Position numbers and translations under genes: made by a program. 64,000 bases of DNA, taken from NCBI GenBank assembly GCA_001414485.1, contig LLEY01000225.1, forward strand, positions 17,669 to 81,668, given 5' to 3'. This document shows, piece by piece, positions 35,867-48,016 of this stretch (positions within the stretch are counted from its first letter, which is position 1; every line of letters begins with the position of its first letter). Under the pieces are notes generated by a model, which worked only from the letters and a program-made list of their open reading frames with translations, made no database searches and was not told the DNA's origin. The DNA is from Calycina herbarum (taxonomy: Eukaryota > Ascomycota > Leotiomycetes > Helotiales > Pezizellaceae).

Positions 35867-37321
35867 TTGCTCGATAGGCTGCGACAACAGCCTACTTTCA
35901 ACGAAATGTCTTTAGAAGCTGGTGATTCCACTAAAATAATATCTTGGACGACCACAGATTTATGTACCGAATGCACAGCTCTTGACCTAGAAGCTGTTCT
36001 TGCTGGCGGGCCTCCAGTCTCCATTCTCAGAAATCTAACTCCTAGATGTCCTCTCTGTCTATTCCTTGGTGAAAGGATCCGTCATGGCGCCCCCGCTTCC
36101 GGGAGTGTGACCAGCGAGTACCGGATACAATCAATGCCTATCACGGAAACGAACTGCATATATCTCAATTTTCGATCATCGAAACTACAGTCAAAGCTTC
36201 GAAGGTCTCGAGTACTTGTTTTTTCGGAAATGGAGGGGGATGTTGCATTTTATAGTGATTGTTGTTGTATATTCCGAATATCCGACAAAGCAACTACACA
36301 TCCTCCACTAATAGTACAATTTCTACAGCTTCGAAAAGATTACATCGAGTATGGGATTCTAAAAGAATGGCTCACCAGTTGCAAGGAGTTCCATTCTGGA
36401 GTTTGCTCTCCTCCATCAGACCAGCAATTTGAAAAGCTGAAAGTGATTGATTGCACGAGGAGAGAAGACATTCATGTCCCACACACAACTGTTCCTATGT
36501 CAGACTCAGCTATGTTTTGGGCTCATCGGCAGAAGTGCTTCAAGAGCCGCCCGATTTAGATCCGCCGCGAGCAGATTTTCCGAACACAGTCACCGATGCC
36601 ATAAAGGTCGTGCTAGGACTTGGGCTTCGCTATCTATGGGTTGACCAATTTTGTATCGATCAGACAAATGAGGCGACATCAGATCTCACATATGGACATG
36701 ATATATCATTCCTCATTTTTAACAATTGTTGCAGCAGCTGGTACCAACTCGGCCTATGGCCTACCAGGTGTTGGGAAAAGAGACAGGGTAGAGCAGCTCT
36801 CTATTACTTTGAATGGGGTTACTGGGTTTCTAGCCTAAGCTTACCGGAACAACTGATAAATAGCACGAAATGGGCTTCAAAAGCATGGACCTACCAGGGA
36901 GGTGTATTATCTCATCGACGCTTGATATTCACGGATGAACAGGTCTTCTACGAATGCAAGGAGTCAAAATTTCGTGAGAATCTCAAATGCGATTTACATG
37001 TCAGGGATAAGAGCCTTCGTGGACTGGCCAGCGAGAAAACAAGTGCTGTCACCTCTCGCACTTTCAATTCTCATCTCGGTGCTTACACGAAAAGACAATT
37101 GTCTTGGGAAAATGACGCTCTCAATGCTTTTCGAGGCATACTACGAGCATTCTCTCAACTGTCTACTCCTGTACGTCAATTCTGGGGCATATCAATGGAT
37201 TACAAGGTACTTCCAGAAGGTGGTGCTTCAAATTTTAATTTTGGAATTTACACCAATGAAAGCGGAATACTTTACACCGAAAGCGGAAGCAAAAGCGAAG
37301 CAGCATTTGCAATAGCTTTTT
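35867..37321 (+). pseudogene. HET-domain protein, 5' part (split by retrotransposon)
   Basis: The N-terminal exon has LCTECTALDLEAVL and PRCPLCLFLGERIRHG, the zinc-like motif typical before HET domains. The HET core is spread over three frames. SYVLGSSAEVLQEPPDLDPP and YLWVDQFCIDQTNEA lie in the 36,451 frame. HMDMIYHSSFLTIVAAAGTN lies in the 36,620 frame. WTYQGGVLSHRRLIFTDEQVFYEC is back in the 36,451 frame. Single-base indels are needed near 36,480, 36,670 and 36,840. The frame then runs open to 37,321, where the 3' LTR of a copia element begins. The remainder of the gene lies at 41,855. Composition is normal, not RIP-like, in contrast with the 3' part. Confidence 0.75.
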
Positions 37322-37478
37322 TGTCAAGAATGGGGGATAAAAGTGATGGTTTTGATCTGTGTATTGATGGATTCGATGATTACGAGTCTAAGTTGTCCAT
37401 ACGGACAAACAGTCTAAATATGTTCCAAGGGCTTATTAAGCACCAAGATTTGGCCCCCAAATCACCTGATTTCTGACA
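37322..37478 (-). repeat. 3' LTR, almost unmutated
   Basis: 157 bp, matching the 5' LTR at all but about 28 positions, all transitions. The plus-strand reading of this LTR is open and supplies the last 50 or so codons and the TGA (37,474-37,476) of the frame coming from the HET gene. Confidence 0.88.
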
Positions 37479-40400
37479 CTCCCCCATGCGTAATAAGCTC
37501 TTGATCCCACTTGTCAAAATGAAGCTATTCCCACTTGCCAAGCCTCTACAAATTGTTGTTTTTGCCAAGTTTGCAAAGTTAATCCCTTGAGCCTCCTTAA
37601 CTGCCGTAACAACTGCTAGTACAGTTGTAGTGCCTACGTCTCCTCTTTGGAAGTTCAGCAGCTCCACGAAGTGCCTTACACTTATGCCACGGTATAAGAG
37701 TACTCAATTCTTCTTTTTCATCTTAAGCGTTTAATAATATGTATTAAACATATCCTTTGTAAGTTGTTTAGTAAGGATATCGGCAGGTTAGTCCTTTCTT
37801 AGTATTTCAAGAACTTTGAGACGATTCCTTTAAACTATGTTGTTTCGTATATATAGGTGTTTAGTCTTAATATACTTAGATCTTTAATAGAACTTAGTAT
37901 TTTTATAAAGTTATATAGCTGCCTTGTTATTATAGTAAAGTAAGAGTATCGTAAATATCTCTCCTAGATCCTCTTATAGCTTCTTAAGCTATACTACTTC
38001 TCTTACTCCTTTACTTATAGCTGATATCTCTAAATCTATAGTGCTTAAAGCTATATACTTTTGCCTTTAAGTAGCCTAAGAGACTATTCCTCTATATCGA
38101 GTTACTACCTAGCTACTAAACGACTTACGATTATCTTTAGTAGTCTAGGTAGTATTACTATAAAGTGTAAAGTTTAAACTGTAAACTCCTCGAGTATATA
38201 CGTTAAAACCTTAAGTTGCTATTTGTCTTCCTTATCCTTCGTATATAATGTTATTATTAATCGATTCTTTAAGGTATTATATAAGGTATTTAGTATACTA
38301 AAGGTGTTCTTTTATAGAGCTGGCTATATATCTTATAAGCTAGTCTATAGTATACGTAATATCGAACCTTATACTATTTAAGAGATATATTATACTTCTA
38401 ACTATTTACTAGTATAACTTTAATTCTTTATATATAACTTTCTTGTCTTTAAGTTATAGTTTAAGTACTATTCTAGGTATAAAAGTATAACGAAACTCTA
38501 TACGAACTAAACAAAGGTAACTAAGTCTCGAAGGTTAGTATATAAGTAAGAAGTATAGATACGCCGGCTTGTTTACTTAGAAGTAAACTCGTTACTTATA
38601 TCAAAGATATTAAATATAATAATAAGATTAATAACTAAAGTTAAGTACGAAGCTTCTATCTAATAGCAGACGTGCTAGTCTTATATAAAACCTTCACGCT
38701 TCCTAGCCTCTATAGTCGACATAGTCGACTCGTCGGCTATGTCGCTTACTTACTTGTCACGTGATTATAACCAACTTCTAATAGTAAGATCCTGGAATCC
38801 CTAAATACCTCCGTACTATAGATTCCCTCTTATATTACCTTCTATTTCCTAGACGTTATACCTTATTCTATTAGAGCGCTATCTAGACTACTTACTATAC
38901 GAAGCGTGATTCGTAATAAAAAGACGTAGAAACGAGATTATACTTATCTATAGAAAGTCTTATAAGTAATTATTATACGTAAGCTTCTTATAATATAGTA
39001 ATCGACTAATTCGCTTAATCTCTTCTAATCTTAAATTCTATAAATATCTTAGTATTACTATCTTAATCCTCTATCTTATTTACTCTCTATTTAGTATTAT
39101 TTATTATCTAGGATTTAACTTATATAATATCTGCTTTCTCCTCTATAATTAGTATATTATTAATAAAGAGAAGGATAAATATATTATCTTTGATAAAGAG
39201 GTTTAGATCGCTTTTTAAGACTTTAAAGCTAAGTTTTATAAACTTCTTAATAACTTTCTAGAGCTATTTATATAGCGCTTGTTTTAAGCTATATAAGAGC
39301 TTCTTAAGTTTTAGGAATCCTTGCTAAGTCTAAGTTTCTAGATAGATAAGATAGAAGTAATCTAGGAACTAGTAGTATATATCTTTCTTAAGATTAGAGT
39401 AGATAAAAGTAGTATCGACGTCTAGTTACTTAATCTCTAGGTCTTTAGTAGCAGCTTTTATAAGAATAACTCTTAAGATATTATATTATAAAACTATAGT
39501 AAACGTCTTAAAATAGTTAATTCTATATTCTTAGTAATCGTCTCTTATAGTTAGCTTAGATTTATAACGTATAATCTTACTATTAACTTTAAGTTTATAT
39601 TTTAAAACCTATTTAGTTAGACGAAGTCTCTTCTCTTATAGATTACTTTATATAATAATATAAGCTCTATTCTTACTTAAAGAGGTTAACTCTTTCTTTA
39701 GTAATAGTATCTAATTCTTAGGATTCTTATTTATAACTTTCTTAAGTATTACCTCTTTAAAAGAAGTAAGTAGAATAGAATTTAAGAGCTTAAATATATC
39801 GAGATCTAAAGCTTATAATATAGTAGTTATATCTCTAAAAACACGCTTTAGCTTATAAATTCTACTATATCTTAATTAGTAGACTTAGGATAGTAGCTCT
39901 AGTATATTATCTCTATTAGTTACTAAATCTTCTTAACTTATAGTAGTATTTTTAGGTATATTATTACTAGTAATTACTAAATCCTTTAAACTTATAGTAG
40001 ACCTTTTAAGTAAGTTACTACTAGGAACAAGTCTTTCTACTTCTTCTTAAACTTCTATTATTCTTAGTATAAGCGAAGTAGTTGTTTAGATAGCTCTTCT
40101 CTAGAGCGTTAGTAGAGTTAGAGTCTTTAAGACTTTCTCTTTTAGTACTAACTTTAGAAAGTTATACTTATTAAATCGTAGCTCTACTAATTTATAATAC
40201 TAGTACGTTTATATATTAAATAACTTATATATATTATTTCTACTTATACTTATATATATCTAGTACTTAAGATACCGTAGATTATACTTCTATAAGTAAG
40301 TTAATTTTAGATTCTAAGACTATATAGTATATCTAAAAACTCGTATTCTAGAGATATCTAGTTAATAACTAGTATATACTTTATAAGAAGTTCTTACCTT

Positions 40401-41697
40401 TATAATTATAACTTATAGGTCTATATCTAATAACTTCCTAGAACTCTTAGTAGAATAACTATATAGAAGTACTAAAGTTAGTAGTCTATTTAGTAGCTAA
40501 TATATATATTCGGTTATAAAACACTATATACTAAAGTATAATTTACTCTAATAAATTATAGATCTTATTAGATTGTTTATCTTAGCTATCTTATACTCGA
40601 TTATACTATTTAGATAATAGTTATATAGTAGTAAGAGTTTAATCTAATACTCTTTCTTCTTAAGTATCTACTTTACTATTATACTAAACCTACTTCGTCT
40701 AGAATTATAGTAAAAGTATATATACTTCTATTCTATCTCTATCTCTACTAGTACTATAATCTCCTTAAGTATAAGCTATACCTCTTTCTAAGTCTTTAAC
40801 TTTATAAGACGGATCTACGAGTTATAAGTAGCGTTGTCTATAACGAATAAGAAGTATTAGTATTCTTAAATAGAGTTTAAAAGCTTTTTAGAGATACTAG
40901 TATAAAGCTTAAATCCTCTTTTATCTAATCTTAATTTAGTAGTTTTATAGTATTTAGCTTTAAGCTTACTAGCTAGATAAACTTTATAAGTATAATCTCT
41001 AGAACGACGAGGTGTTTTAGTAGTAGAAAGCGCTATCTAATTCCTTAAATAGTTCTTTAGTACTTTAAGAGATTTATAGCTTATATATCTAAATCGGCGA
41101 TATATTAATTTCTATACACTCTTCTCTATATCGTCGATTCTTTCTTCTCTTATATAAGTTATAAAGATCTAACTAGTATTCTATACTATATAGAGTATAT
41201 TCGTATAAGACGAAGTAAGTACTACTCTGCTATTCTTAAGTACTTAAGAGTAATCCTTCTCGAAGTAGACTTTTAGTTTCTCTTTTATAAGAATCGGTAT
41301 ATTAATAAGTTTATAGCTAAAGTCTAGGACGTACTAGACGTCTTTTAGCTAAAGAAGTTCCTCTTTTAAAGTTGTAATTTAGATTAGTCTATAACCGATA
41401 GCATCGTAGGTTTTACTACTAGTATTACCTACTTTCCTAGGCTCGTGCTAAGAATAGTAGAATACCGAGTTTTAACGATAAGCTTTGAAGATATAGTAGA
41501 TACTATACGAAGTAGATTTGTAATAGAGGATAAGAATAGAGTAGCTAAAGTTAATACTATTTTAATAGAATTAGTAATTCTAGTAATAGAGGTAATAGAG
41601 ATAGATTTATCTAGAAAGTAGTCTAAATCGTCGGGTTTTAGATAAATAAGAATATAGAATTAATAGTATTAATTACAGATAATCTAAGCTTATAATC

Positions 41698-41854
41698 TAT
41701 TAAGAATAGAGGATAAAAGTAATAGTTTTAATCTATATATTAATAGATTCGATAATTACAAGTCTAAGTTATCTATATAGATAAATAGTCTAAATATATT
41801 CTAAGAGCTTATTAAGTACTAAGATTTAGCCTCTAAATCACCTGATTTCTAACA
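41698..41854 (-). repeat. 5' LTR, RIP-mutated
   Basis: 157 bp; relative to the 3' LTR every difference I see is G-to-A or C-to-T on the plus strand. Confidence 0.88.
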
Positions 41855-42060
41855 CTTTTACTAGTTACGAGATTATCTAAGTAAAAGAAGAAAAGGGTTT
41901 CTAAGTTAGAGCTAGACTAGATAGGTAGGTCTAGTTCGTCTCTGTTTAGCTAAGCTTAGAAAGTATAATCCTTCTCTCGTCTTATATTAAAACAAGATAT
42001 AGCTTTAGAGAGTCGACAGTACTTTTAAAAGAGTTTATAAGAATATTATATTACAGATCA
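41855..42060 (+). pseudogene. HET-domain protein, 3' part beyond the retrotransposon
   Basis: If the element and one target duplicate are removed, the HET frame from 37,321 continues without shift as LRDYL...KRRKGF, then L-S-stop-S-stop-T-R-stop-V-G-L-V. Reading the three TAG as TGG and AGA as GGA gives the (F)PSWSWxGWxG motif that marks the C-terminal region of HET proteins. The fragment carries RIP-type transitions, unlike the 5' part. The end is not defined; similarity fades near 42,010-42,060. Confidence 0.75.
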
Positions 42061-42122
42061 TCTATATCATCTACAATACATCCTCCCACCCCCAAACCAA
42101 ATCAAAAAAGCCTCTTTCTATT

Positions 42123-45100
42123 CTACTTCCTCTTAAACAAGCCCCCCAAACCAGCCAGCCTCCCCTTGCCCTTCGGCGTATATCCCTCCTCCTCAATATT
42201 ATGCTTCTCAATAATATTCAAGAACACCTGATCCAGCGTCGTCCGACTAACAGCATAATACTGGATCCCCATCTCCTCACTCCGATCCTCCAAAAACGTA
42301 ATCAGAGCACCAATCCCCCCTTTATTCCCCCGCTCAATGCCATCCTTCTGCTCCCCAATCTTGTTCTCTTCCGAAATATCATCAACGCCATCAACTCCCG
42401 CTATCAGACCTTTCTTCTCTTCTTCTTCTTCTTGAACTCGTTCAGAAACCGAGAACCGTATCTGCCCATGATAAGTCCTCTCCTCAATCACAGCTCTCGG
42501 AAAGTTCTCCCCAATCCAACTCCGTAGCCGCGAAATCTCACCCTCATCAGTATGAGGCGCAGATTTCAGCACGAGATGTACATAAAAACTGCCCCCATGA
42601 ACCTTCCTCAAATAATCCGTCGTCCCAAAAGCCAGCATCCTCTGAGCCATAATCCCCGCCCGACTCGCCAGCGCATCAGCTTCCTCCATAGAATGGGTAG
42701 TAAGCAAAAGACTCCGTCCAGGAACAACAGACGCCAGAATCTCCCACATCTTTCGTTTCGCTGCTGCGTCCATACCGGAAGATGGCTCGTCGAGTAAAAG
42801 AACGGCGGGGTTACCGATGAGTGCTATCCCGAGAGATAATTTCCTCTTATTACCACCAGAAAGTTGGGCCGCCATCCGTGAAGAAAAGGCTTGTAGACCA
42901 ACCGCCTTAATGACACTGTCTACATTCTCGTCCACCTTCGCAACACCCCGGACTCTCCCATAAAATTGAAGATGTTCCCGGCAAGTCATGACATCCATAG
43001 CATCAAACTGCGGGCAAACGCCCAACTGACTCCTCGCTTTCGCACGTTGTTTCCCAATATCCACATTCCCCACAAAGACCCTGCCTCCATTTTTACTCGG
43101 TTGGATATCTCCCCGGATCAAAGAAATAGTAGTACTTTTCCCCGCCCCATTCGGTCCCAACAGCGCAAAAACCTCACCACGTCTAACGCCAAAATTGAGA
43201 TTATCAACCGCGGTCATACGGCCGAAGGATTTGGTGAGTCCAATGACTCTCAACCCATCGTTGGTACTACTGATTCGTTCCAGTTCATCCGCTTGTTCTT
43301 CGAGGGAGATTATTTGAACGGGCGCGATGGCTGGGGACCCCCGAACACGGCGGTACCATGCTAGAATGGAGCCGGAATCGTACCAAAGGAGGACGGCGAA
43401 AAGGAAGAGAATCTGGACGATGAGATACAATATAGGCCCGCCATATTGAAGAATGCCGCCAGGTGTAGTGGAAAGATCGCGATCCGAGCAAGTGGTGGAA
43501 AAGAGATTTAATGCGACGAAAAGAGCTCTGATTACATTTCCGATAGGCATAACGATCGAGACGACAAAGTTCACAACAAGAAGTAAATCGTCGATACGAT
43601 TAATTGGCTAGGTGATGTCAATCAATTGAATTCAAGTCAGGGAAAGGAGAGGTACATACCGCATAGGTCAAGGTAACCAGATACCCGATCAAATAAATCA
43701 ATAAGAGTACTGCCTGAGCAGCTGCCGTAAATGCGAACGCGGAAAGTGTAGTTCGAGCGAATAGCGATACCACATACGCCAGCAATATAGAAGCCATACC
43801 ATAAAGAGCGAGAATGAGGAATAAGTAACCAACATGATACCACGCTGACGAAGATGTGGCGAAAATAATGATACTCAGAGCGCTAGAGACAAGAACGAAG
43901 AGAAAATCGAACCCCAGATATGCAAGCCACAGAGGCAAAGACCGGACACCATTTGAGTACTCAAGATCTCGGATATTCCGAATTCGCTCTATGGTTGGGT
44001 ATAGAGCAAAGAACCCTGGGTAAGCAGCCAGTGCCAATCCAAAATAAACAACGAGTTGAAGAGATTTTCCTGTTGAAGGTGCCCAAGGAATATCAAATTC
44101 AGAGTACTGGGTTGAGATACTGACGTTTGTCAACAGTATATCAAGTACATTGTGTCCAAATATTCCAAAGTAAATGCCGCGATCTCCGAGGTATGCAACT
44201 GTGGGGGGAGAAGTATCATCTCCAAGCCAAATCCCAGCCGGTCTGACAAAAGTAAAATTCGTATCGATGTAATTGTTGAATTGATCTAATGTGTCGACTA
44301 GTTGAATGACCCTTTCAACGTCTGTATCTAGAGGTATGGGGATAGGAAGCTGCTGTTGAAACAGTGCCCTAGCCGTCATGAGGGATACCTTGGATGAAGG
44401 CCCGATAACAAGATTGAGTCTCTGAACAGTTATGAGACTTTCAACGTCAGAAACCCTGGAATTGTCAACAGGTGAGCATCCAACAGCCCTGAAATCCTTC
44501 AAGAATAAGGTGACGAGTCCGGCTGCAATAACTGGCAGGAGGAATGCACAAATATAAGGAAGATAATTCCTCCTCAAAATGGTATATCTCTTTCTGAACA
44601 GCACCCAGCATTGTTGGAAGGGGCTGATTCGCTTCCCGGTATGTAACCCTAGAACGTCAAGACGGGCTTGTGGAGTTACTGCCTCTCCTAAATTTTCGTC
44701 TAACACTTCTGTAATTTCAGAACGTGGCTTTTCATCTACTATGGTGTTGTTCGGGGATTTTGCCTCATCAGCAAGTTGAAGGAATACTTCCTCGATCGTC
44801 GGCCCAGAAAGTTGGTAATCTGACAACCCATGCTTATCCAGATATCTGATAATATGCGCAGCTTCGCCCGATGTGGAAGCGGTGTAAGTCGATTGCCCAA
44901 AAGTATCATATCTTTCTGCGCCCTCAATATGTGGTGACGATTGACCAGGAGGTAGGTGGAGATGGATTCGATAACCACCACCAAGCTTTTCTTTCAGCTC
45001 AACTGATGTTCCCTGTGCTCGCAACGTCCCTTTGGAGAGAATAAACATTCTATCTGCCAACAAATCCGCTTCGTCAAGGAAATGGGTGGTCAAAATTAGG

Positions 45101-47353
45101 GTTCGAGAACCTCTCTCCGCGAGTAATATATTCCAAATCTTGCGGCGGCTAAGGGGGTCTAGTCCGGACGATACTTCATCAATACAACAGACGGCACTGC
45201 CTCCTGTAAACATTATTGCGAGTTGAAGTTTTCGTTTCTGGCCGCCTATTGTCAAATTATAAAGTTAGTGTACTGCTTTTATGAGTAAATCAACAGGTTG
45301 AGTGTCTTTGAACCAGAGACGGATTTTCCAATGATCGACAGGTAATAGACTTGTGTCCCAGAATTCTCGAGACAATAAACATATTGGCCCAGGACTTCTG
45401 GAACACCCCAGTAAATTCCTTTATGACTTGTCATCCATCTACCTCCAAGGAACTGACTTACCTGAAAGAGTCTTTGCTTTTGCCGAAACCTTGCGATCCA
45501 GATCAACCGCCTGTACCAATTTCTGTAAAGTTTCCTTTGTGTCGTGTTGAAGTGGCGATTTAAGACGATTGAAAATACGAATATGCTCCTCGACCGTAAC
45601 CTCGTCCCAAAGTACGTTTTTCTGTGGAGCGATTCCAAGACCACCTTTTCCATTTACAGTGATAGATCCACTTGTGACCTTGTTTAAACCAGCTATAGAG
45701 TCCAGTGTGGTACTCTTCCCACTGCCATTTGCGCCTAACAATACACAGATCTCACCTTGTCTTGCACTCAAATTCAAGCCATTAACTGCGACTACAGTAG
45801 GCTTCGGGTTTCGTGTAAACGTCCGGCGTAACCAGGTGGTTGGGTAATGTTTAGTGAACTCTTGCAGACTGACTGTCTCGTTTCTGGAGGCCATGGGGGA
45901 ATCCTCATTGTCAATCTCGACAATTCTTCCTTTTGATGCCGTGCCAAATAAGGACTTTGAGACCCATGCTCCAATCAATGGATACAAGAATATCTGTAGA
46001 ATCAAGAAAACCCACAGAGCAATTCCGGGAAGCTGCCATGGGTTTTGCGGAGCACCATGAACTAAGTCCGTTGCCATTTTCTGGCGTTCGTATCGAGCCA
46101 TAAACATTAAGAAGAATACATAATTGCAGGGTGCAAACAATAAACTTAGAACAGCAACGGTACCAGAGTCTTTGGCATTGATTACTTGAGCCAGTACTCC
46201 GAGTAATAATGTCACCAGAGCAACCGTAATACCACTGAGCTGTGCTTTCTTGAAAAAGGACGCACCAAGAAGTGAGAAACTTGTGAGAGCTAGACCCGCT
46301 AATACGTGATATACGATCACGATGGCCATGGAAGTCTCGGCAAAGACGCCTACACCAAAAACTACGCCAATGATGACCCAACCTGGGAGGTATATGAGGT
46401 CGAAAGAAATGTGGTATGCTAGCAGTTGTGCCACTTGGGGTTGCCATCTCTTCTGATTCGGCATCATTGCTTCGATGAGTTGCGATATTCCCAATTCTCG
46501 CTCTGAAGCAATGAAGCCTGTGAGGTGATAGCTCACGCCCACCATTGCTATGAGGAAAGCCACGGCCAAAATGTTGATGATTGCTCCTTGATAATTCACG
46601 CGGATATTTATGTCCCTTTGCGCCTGGGTGATACTCGTGAAAGGGTATTCGGAAATCTGGTTGGAAAGAGGCGCAGCCCCCGTAGATGCATTGACACTGA
46701 TAATGGCGCTATCAACTGCTTGTTGTAGAGGGAGGAGGAATATTTGGACATCGTTGGTGGTCTTTCCGACGTCGATTCGGGAACCAAACGCGCCATCGGC
46801 CCTTGGGTTTGTTAGCATAGAAATGTCTCGGGATTTTGCTGACAACCAACCTCAGGGTGTAATTCCAAATTCCGCCGTCTCCCTGTGTAGGGGACGATTC
46901 AAAAACAACGCCTCCATAGCACGACGTGGCACCTCTCAAACTGCTTCGGCATGTCTCCAGGAGCTGTACCTCGTTCTGCAGTCGCACAACCGTTTTCCCA
47001 GCGGCTGACACTTGTTGCGCCACCAACTCGATGACCTGCCCAATACTAGTATCTCCACCACCTAAACCATTGTCGACAAACGCAACCGTATCTCTTCCAC
47101 CGGTGGCAGCATCCAGCCCTTGGCCCAACGTCCGTATCTCGCTCGAGGTCCCAATGCCATAATTCGAGGGAGGAATAAACAGGTTCCGGGCGTAGCTGAG
47201 GAAAATGACAAAGGCGACTGGCAGGAGAAATGCGCGGATCGTGGTGGAAATGGCATGTCGTTGGAGCGCAATCAATCCATTCTTGCGTATTAACGTATTG
47301 ACTTGGCCCACGAAGGGGGATTTCCAGGGAGACATGGCGAAGAAGAGGCTCAC
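42123..47353 (-). CDS. ABCA-type full ABC transporter
   Basis: Exons 47,353-46,851, 46,801-45,462, 45,245-43,660 and 43,607-42,123 total 4,914 nt, 1,637 aa; introns are 49, 216 and 52 nt. The layout is TMD1-NBD1-TMD2-NBD2. An N-terminal membrane anchor (RAFLLPVAFVIFLSYARN) is followed by an extracellular loop and several membrane spans. NBD1 has Walker A LLGANGSGKSTT, signature GGQKRKL and CCIDEVSSGLDP. A second membrane half follows. NBD2 has LLGPNGAGKSTT, LSGGNKRKLSLGIAL and LLLDEPSSGMD. Both nucleotide sites look complete. ABCA proteins move lipids in animals; the substrate in filamentous fungi is mostly unknown, and yeasts lack the subfamily. The gene starts only about 60 bp beyond the RIP-mutated HET remnant but is itself undamaged. 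It is divergent from VTA1. Confidence 0.92.
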
Positions 47354-48016
47354 GGAAAGCGGTCGAATTTGGAGGTTTGGGATCGATTCATGTTGTTGAC
47401 AGTGAGCGAATCTGACTCTTTAGAATTCACGGACTGTCATGAATAAGATACTATCCATAGTGGGAGCCGAGGACGAGACAAAGTCATCTTCTTGCAAGGC
47501 CTCCTTGTACATTACTACATTACCAAAGAGGGTCTTGCTCGGCTTGGTTTCCGGCTCGGTCTTTTATCATCCCGCTCTCCTTCCGACATACTCGTATATG
47601 AAAAGCAGCAGTTGCAACTCTCGTCGTTCCAACTTCCAATATACAATAAGTAATGGTTTCAAAATTTGTCAAAATTGGTTGATCGAAAAGGGTTGGATAA
47701 TTAAAAGGGTTGGTTGAAGTTACCCAAACTAATGCTAGCCTAGCAGTGAACTAGTGTTGCCTAACTCTTGCCGCTTTTAAAAGTTCAGCCTCCACCATTT
47801 AACTCGTAAAGCTTCCCCTCCTCCACAGCACAGCAGAGCCTCTTCCCATCACCCCCACCATACTCCCGTCATACTGAACACAGCACACGCGCGTCATAGG
47901 CAACACCTTTTGACATCTTATAATAATGAGCTCAGCAACTCCTACAGCACATCAGTATCAGTAGTTCCGACAATATTTCTCCCAATTATCCAGACAAAGC
48001 GCGAGGAGAATCCCCA
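47354..48016. promoter_or_regulatory. Shared intergenic region between ABCA and VTA1 genes
   Basis: 660 bp between divergent start codons with no gene inside. I see no distinctive operator; pyrimidine-rich stretches near 47,800-47,900 may lie near the VTA1 transcription start. Confidence 0.35.

Larger units (their letters stand above)
37322..41854 (-). mobile_element. Ty1/copia LTR retrotransposon, RIP-degraded, gag-deficient
   Basis: Minus-strand orientation. The 5' LTR is 41,698-41,854 and the 3' LTR 37,322-37,478, 157 bp each, ending TG...CA with 5-bp inverted termini (TGTCA/TGACA) in the 3' copy. A polypurine tract (GGGGGAG) directly precedes the 3' LTR at 37,479-37,486. Pol remnants come in copia order. 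A protease/pre-integrase stretch (TTLKEELL, then DVQYVLDFSY once TAG is read as CAG) is at about 41,270-41,400. Reverse transcriptase (YKSKLTIRDDYQEY, QLDVDTTF, LYSLKQALY) lies at about 39,150-39,690; the catalytic YVDD now reads FINN. RNase H (IALSTIDSEISAIS, NNKAAIQLYKN, ADILTKQL) lies at about 37,780-38,180. Little room remains for gag. Flanks CTTTT (41,855-41,859) and TTTTT (37,317-37,321) fit a 5-bp target duplication. Confidence 0.9.
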
